Source: Allobosea sp. CRIB-10 | Lineage (GTDB): Bacteria > Pseudomonadota > Alphaproteobacteria > Rhizobiales > Beijerinckiaceae | Direction: 5' to 3' | Assembly: GCF_900112185.1 (NCBI RefSeq) | Contig: NZ_FOKP01000031.1 | Location: forward strand, 1 to 64,000 | Length of the DNA: 64,000 bases | Shown here: piece by piece, positions 60,821-64,000 of the stretch | Position numbering within the stretch: the first letter of the stretch is position 1 | Layout of the letters: each line of letters begins with the position of its first letter | Made by a program: the position numbers and the translations under genes | Notes under the pieces: generated by a model | The model's database searches: none | What the model saw: only the letters and a program-made list of their open reading frames with translations | Told to the model about the DNA's origin: nothing

Positions 60821-62203
60821 GTGAGCGATGGCGAGGGGGGTGGCCGCGACGGCGAGTGCGGCGAGGCGACCGCTTTTGCCCCGGCCGAGCCTGGCGAGGC
60901 GGCGGGAGGCGAAGGGGTTGTTGCCGCCGCGTCGGGCGAGCCGTTCCGTCAGGACGCGGGCAGCCCGGTCATGGGCGCCGGAGCGGATCAGGCTCTCGAT
61001 ATAGGCCTGCTCGAACAGGTCGCGCTGGGCGTGGCTGCCGCCGATCGCGACCAGCCCGCTACGGGCGGCACCGAGCAGTTGCGCCGCCTCGCGGTAGTCC
61101 TTCTCGCGAAAGGCGACCAGCCCGAAGGCGGCGAGCGAGCCGAAGCGTGCCGCCTCGCGCCGCTCCAGGCTGTCATGCGACAGGCTGTCCCGCGCGAGGT
61201 TCGCCGCGATCGTCACGGCCCGCCCCTCACGCCCGGCCCCGAGCAGGGCGACGGCATAGTGCAGGTCCGCGAAAACGAGCCGGCCATCATCGACGCGGCC
61301 ATCCGCGAGATGGGCCAGTTCCTCCCAGCGCGTGCCGACCGCGACGCCGGCCTGGTCGAGTCGGGTAAGCAGCGCCGCCGCGTTGGCGATGTCGCGGTAG
61401 TCGTCTGTGCTCTCCGCCCGGATGCAGCTGTCGTATAGGTTCAGCACCTCCTGTGTTTCGCCGCGCTCGAGGCGGAACAGGGCGAGGTGCCACACCATGT
61501 GGAAGCGGAGATTGTTCGCGTGGTTCCAGAGCCGGCCGTCCTCGAGCCAGTCGACGCCCTCGTCGATCCGTCCGGTCATTTCGAGCACGTGGGCGACGGC
61601 GTGACGCCCCCATGCGTCGCGCGGGGCGAGCTCGACCGCGAGCCGCCCCTGCCGCTCCGCCTCGCCATAGAACCCTCGCTCCTCCAGCGCGAAGGCATGG
61701 CAGCCCGCGACATAGCCAGCCAGCGGATGGGCGGCGTCGAAATGCGGAGCGGCACGTTCCAGGCTCGCCAGCATCGCCGCCTGGTCTCCCAGCATGAAGC
61801 GGATGCCGTGGGAGAGCTTGAGCGAGAGAACGTCGAGCGGATGCGTTGCGAGAACGTCCTCGAGCTTGAGCGCCGCCAGACGAGGCTTGTCTGCGAGCCA
61901 TAGCGCCAACGCCTCGACGACCTGCCGCTCGCGGGCTGTGACAGAGCGTCGCTGCATCGCCAGACGGGCGGTTTCAAGGCAGTCGCGAGCTGGCTGCACC
62001 AGCTCCGGCCGCGCCAGCGACAACAACATCAGCCCCTTCGCCGCATGGGCGAGCGCGAAGCCGGGATCGACGGAGAGCGTCCGCGCCAGATGGTCCGGCG
62101 TCGCGGCGGCATGCGCCATCAGGGCTTCGAGCGTGTCGTTCCAACCGAGCCTGGCGGCGTCGTTCGCGACACTGATCGGACAAGCGGAAAGATCCTCGAA
62201 CAT
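60818..62203 (-). CDS. Tetratricopeptide-repeat protein of the TTC38 type
   Basis: The 461-residue protein is built of TPR-like helix pairs; FALAHAAKGLMLLSLARPEL and AGCHAFALEERGFYGEAERQ are clear units, and DAWGRHAVAHVLEMTGRIDE and LRFHMVWHLALFRLERGETQ carry the conserved His/Trp set of the TTC38 family. No signal peptide is present. The function of bacterial members is unknown. Its stop lies within the intergenic repeat, so the last residues (ATPLAIAH) may be recent. Confidence 0.85.
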   Translation of the reverse strand: MFEDLSACPISVANDAARLGWNDTLEALMAHAAATPDHLARTLSVDPGFALAHAAKGLMLLSLARPELVQPARDCLETARLAMQRRSVTARERQVVEALALWLADKPRLAALKLEDVLATHPLDVLSLKLSHGIRFMLGDQAAMLASLERAAPHFDAAHPLAGYVAGCHAFALEERGFYGEAERQGRLAVELAPRDAWGRHAVAHVLEMTGRIDEGVDWLEDGRLWNHANNLRFHMVWHLALFRLERGETQEVLNLYDSCIRAESTDDYRDIANAAALLTRLDQAGVAVGTRWEELAHLADGRVDDGRLVFADLHYAVALLGAGREGRAVTIAANLARDSLSHDSLERREAARFGSLAAFGLVAFREKDYREAAQLLGAARSGLVAIGGSHAQRDLFEQAYIESLIRSGAHDRAARVLTERLARRGGNNPFASRRLARLGRGKSGRLAALAVAATPLAIAH

Positions 62204-62269
62204 CTATATTGTCTCCATGATGGGGCGTGACGGGGCGGCCGCCTGCGCGCCTCGTGGCGTCACGGACAA

Positions 62270-62405
62270 GGCATGCTGCCGGTGCACATCGGCGGGCGGC
62301 GGCGATGACTTCCAGGGCGCGCTTGAACCAGGCGGCGACATGGGCGCTCGCCAGGATGCCGGCGAAGCCCGCGAGATCGAGGAATGCGACCGCGAGCCCG
62401 TCGTG
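62270..62405 (-). pseudogene. Possible OpgC C-terminal remnant
   Basis: One minus-strand frame reads LAVAFLDLAGFAGILASAHV then AAWFKRALEVIAAARR, resembling the last membrane segment of the OpgC protein at 56039-57241 (LLNLAGFALILATALVVGWF). No start or remaining domain is present. The rest of 62204-62710 has no supported gene. Confidence 0.35.
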
Positions 62406-62710
62406 CCCGCACGCGGCAGCGTCGGCGCTTCCATCCCAGAGATCGGCAGGTCGATATGAGCCGGACCGACTGCGTTCACGCCTGGAGCAACGGGGATGGT
62501 TTCATGGCGCATGATCTGTCTCTCCCACCGCCCCTCCGGCGGATTTGCGGGATAGATCGCGACAGGCGCCGCCCTGGTTACATCTTCACGGAGACGTGAG
62601 CGGCGCATCAGGGCAAGCGGGGAAGGTGCCGCGCCAGGCTTGTGAGCCCGGCACGCGCGTGCGAGTGAGGAACCCCTCGTCCAGCGAAGCTCCCGGGAAT
62701 CGGACAAGCC

Positions 62711-63283
62711 TTGTCACTCGACGAACTTGAAGCGCAGCTTCGCCCGGCGTTCCTTGCCGCACTGGCTGGCGACGAGGCGGCTTATCGCTCATTCCTCGAT
62801 GCCATCAGTATGCGACTGCGCGGCTCTCTGCAGCGGATGCTGGCACGGGCGGGCCGCCCCGACCCGAGCGAGGCGGAGGATGTGCTGCAGGAGACGCTGT
62901 TGGCCCTCCACCTCTCGCGCCATACCTACGAGCCTTCCAGCCCGGTCACGGCCTGGGCACATGCCATCGCGCGCTACAAGCTTGTCGATCATCTGCGCCG
63001 CACCGGTCGCCATGTCGGCAACCTGCCACTGGATGATGAGGCCTATCGGCTCGCCGCTCCGGAAAGTGCGGCCGTCGACGCACATCTCGACCTTTCACGG
63101 GCCCTGGGCGCGGTGCCAGAGCGAACGCGCAGGCTGATCGACCACGTCAAGCTGCAAGGCGCGAGCGTCAGAGATGCAGCCCGCGATGTCGGCATGACCG
63201 AGATCGCCGCCAAGGTCGCGATTCACCGCGGCCTTCGAGCCATGGCTCGTTTCCTGTCTCGAAGCGAAAGCGACAAGCCATGA
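62711..63283 (+). CDS. ECF-type RNA polymerase sigma factor
   Basis: The 190-residue protein has sigma region 2 (RPDPSEAEDVLQETLLALHL, TAWAHAIARYKLVDHLRRTG) and region 4 (VPERTRRLIDHVKLQGASVR, DVGMTEIAAKVAIHRGLRAM). The start is TTG 62711; no better start is present upstream in frame. The NrsF-type gene 82 bases downstream encodes the probable anti-sigma factor, the pattern of the ECF group controlling stress or nutrient responses in alphaproteobacteria. Confidence 0.92.
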   Translation: MSLDELEAQLRPAFLAALAGDEAAYRSFLDAISMRLRGSLQRMLARAGRPDPSEAEDVLQETLLALHLSRHTYEPSSPVTAWAHAIARYKLVDHLRRTGRHVGNLPLDDEAYRLAAPESAAVDAHLDLSRALGAVPERTRRLIDHVKLQGASVRDAARDVGMTEIAAKVAIHRGLRAMARFLSRSESDKP

Positions 63284-63365
63284 TGCGGCCTGCGGTTGTG
63301 CAAACCGTAACTTTCTCCGCGAATCCGACGAACTCCAGAAAAGGCGTTCACCTGGACCTGCAGTC

Positions 63366-64000
63366 ATGAAAACAGACGAGCTCATTTCCCTTTTGAGTGC
63401 GGGCAATCGCCAGGTCGACACCGCCCGACTGCGACGCATGACCTGGCTGGCTGGGCTGGCGGCGCTCGTCCTCACGGCCGCGATCGTCGTCATGACGATT
63501 GGCGCACGTCGCGATCTCTCTCAGGCTATGTTGACGCTGCCGGTCATCGCCAAGTTCGTGTTCGGCGCGAGCGTCGCCGCGATCTCGCTGACGCTGTTCC
63601 AGCGCAGCCTGCGCCCGGGCCTGCCGACGCGTCGGCTGCTGCCGCTGGTCGCGATCCCCATTGGCCTCGTGGGCGCCTGGGCCGCGCTCACGCTGTTCCA
63701 GGCGCCTCCTGAACAACGCACGATGCTGATCGTCGGCCGCCACTGGGTCGACTGCCTCGTCTACGTCCCACTCTTCGCGCTCTGCCCTCTTGCGATCCTC
63801 GCCTCGCTCGCCCGGCACGGCGCACCCGTGGATCGCGGTTTGACGAGCCTGCTCGCCGGCCTCGCCTCGGCCGGTCTCGCGGCCGTGGCCTACGCGCTGC
63901 ACTGTCCCGACGATACGGTCGCCTTTTTGGCGACGTGGTACACTGCGGCCGTGCTGATCGCCGCCGCCTTCGCGACGGTGGCCCTGCCGCGCCTCCTGCG
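63366..64000 (+). CDS. NrsF-family (DUF1109) anti-sigma membrane protein (3' end outside window)
   Basis: At least 211 residues are visible. The short cytoplasmic N-terminus TDELISLLSAGNRQVDTARL is followed by about six membrane segments (MTWLAGLAALVLTAAIVVMT, FVFGASVAAISLTLFQR, LPLVAIPIGLVGAWAALTLF). NrsF proteins hold an ECF sigma factor at the membrane and release it on a signal, as in Caulobacter SigF-NrsF. The gene lies directly after the sigma gene on the same strand. Confidence 0.9.
   Translation, partial: MKTDELISLLSAGNRQVDTARLRRMTWLAGLAALVLTAAIVVMTIGARRDLSQAMLTLPVIAKFVFGASVAAISLTLFQRSLRPGLPTRRLLPLVAIPIGLVGAWAALTLFQAPPEQRTMLIVGRHWVDCLVYVPLFALCPLAILASLARHGAPVDRGLTSLLAGLASAGLAAVAYALHCPDDTVAFLATWYTAAVLIAAAFATVALPRLL

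Noticed and set aside
62204..62707. Minus-strand frame upstream of the TPR gene as a real gene
   Set aside because: Its sequence is low-complexity Ser/Pro/Arg; another frame of the same DNA shows weak OpgC similarity, so at most a remnant lies here.
1..64000. CRISPR arrays, tRNA or rRNA genes
   Set aside because: No regularly spaced direct repeats of suitable length and no cloverleaf or rRNA sequence were found by eye on either strand.

Overview
The window is GC-rich, densely coded DNA from an alphaproteobacterium, most likely of the order Hyphomicrobiales (Bosea- or Methylobacterium-like). The inference rests on codon use, an ECF sigma factor paired with an NrsF-type anti-sigma membrane protein, an OpgC-type protein, AtzG/AtzH-like amidase partners, an IS91-type element with its own integrase, and mosaic intergenic repeats of the kind common in rhizobia. 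No rRNA, tRNA or CRISPR array was seen. Both ends cut through genes.

1-21 kb is an accessory island. It opens with a minus-strand operon of a restriction-fold protein, an unknown protein and a soluble FtsH-like AAA+/M41 protease, divergent from a small Xre regulator. Next comes a tightly coupled three-gene cassette (phosphoribosyltransferase-like protein, AAA-type ATPase, unknown protein) resembling predicted conflict/defence systems. A HTH/NADAR divergon follows, then a SIS-HAD fusion paired with a PfkB kinase. An IS91-type element with a broken integrase, a small integrase/DUF3987 element and nested IS3/IS30 debris close the island.

21-27 kb is ordinary metabolism: a broken YHS protein gene, a run of glutathione transferase (YghU type), GST, EamA transporter and peroxiredoxin genes, a glyoxalase-fold protein and a cupin.

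27.4-40.7 kb is the most coherent and unusual region. A LacI DNA-binding domain is fused to a PfkB kinase. Two identical palindromic operators sit in front of DppBC-type permeases and between an AtzE/G/H-like amidase set and a six-gene plus-strand operon. That operon joins a PfkB kinase, an eIF2B-like isomerase, a SIS protein and a three-subunit nitrile hydratase through start/stop overlaps. A further PfkB kinase and a BtpA/SgcQ-family protein complete the set. The arrangement suggests catabolism of a nitrile- or amide-bearing glycoside or nucleoside; the substrate is not known.

40.9-51.2 kb continues the nitrile/amide theme: a TrmB-like regulator with two palindromic sites, a NitT/TauT-type ABC transporter, a nitrilase, a LysR regulator, a second amidase, a ketopantoate-reductase-like enzyme, a mandelate-racemase-like enzyme and a TetR regulator with a 26-bp perfect palindrome upstream.

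51.8-64 kb holds a DoxX-like protein, a chlorite-dismutase-family protein, an IS481 remnant, a PHB-depolymerase-like esterase, a TPP enzyme coupled to an OpgC protein, TetR, a DUF938 methyltransferase, decayed transporter pieces, a YHS/membrane pair, a TPR protein and the sigma/anti-sigma pair.
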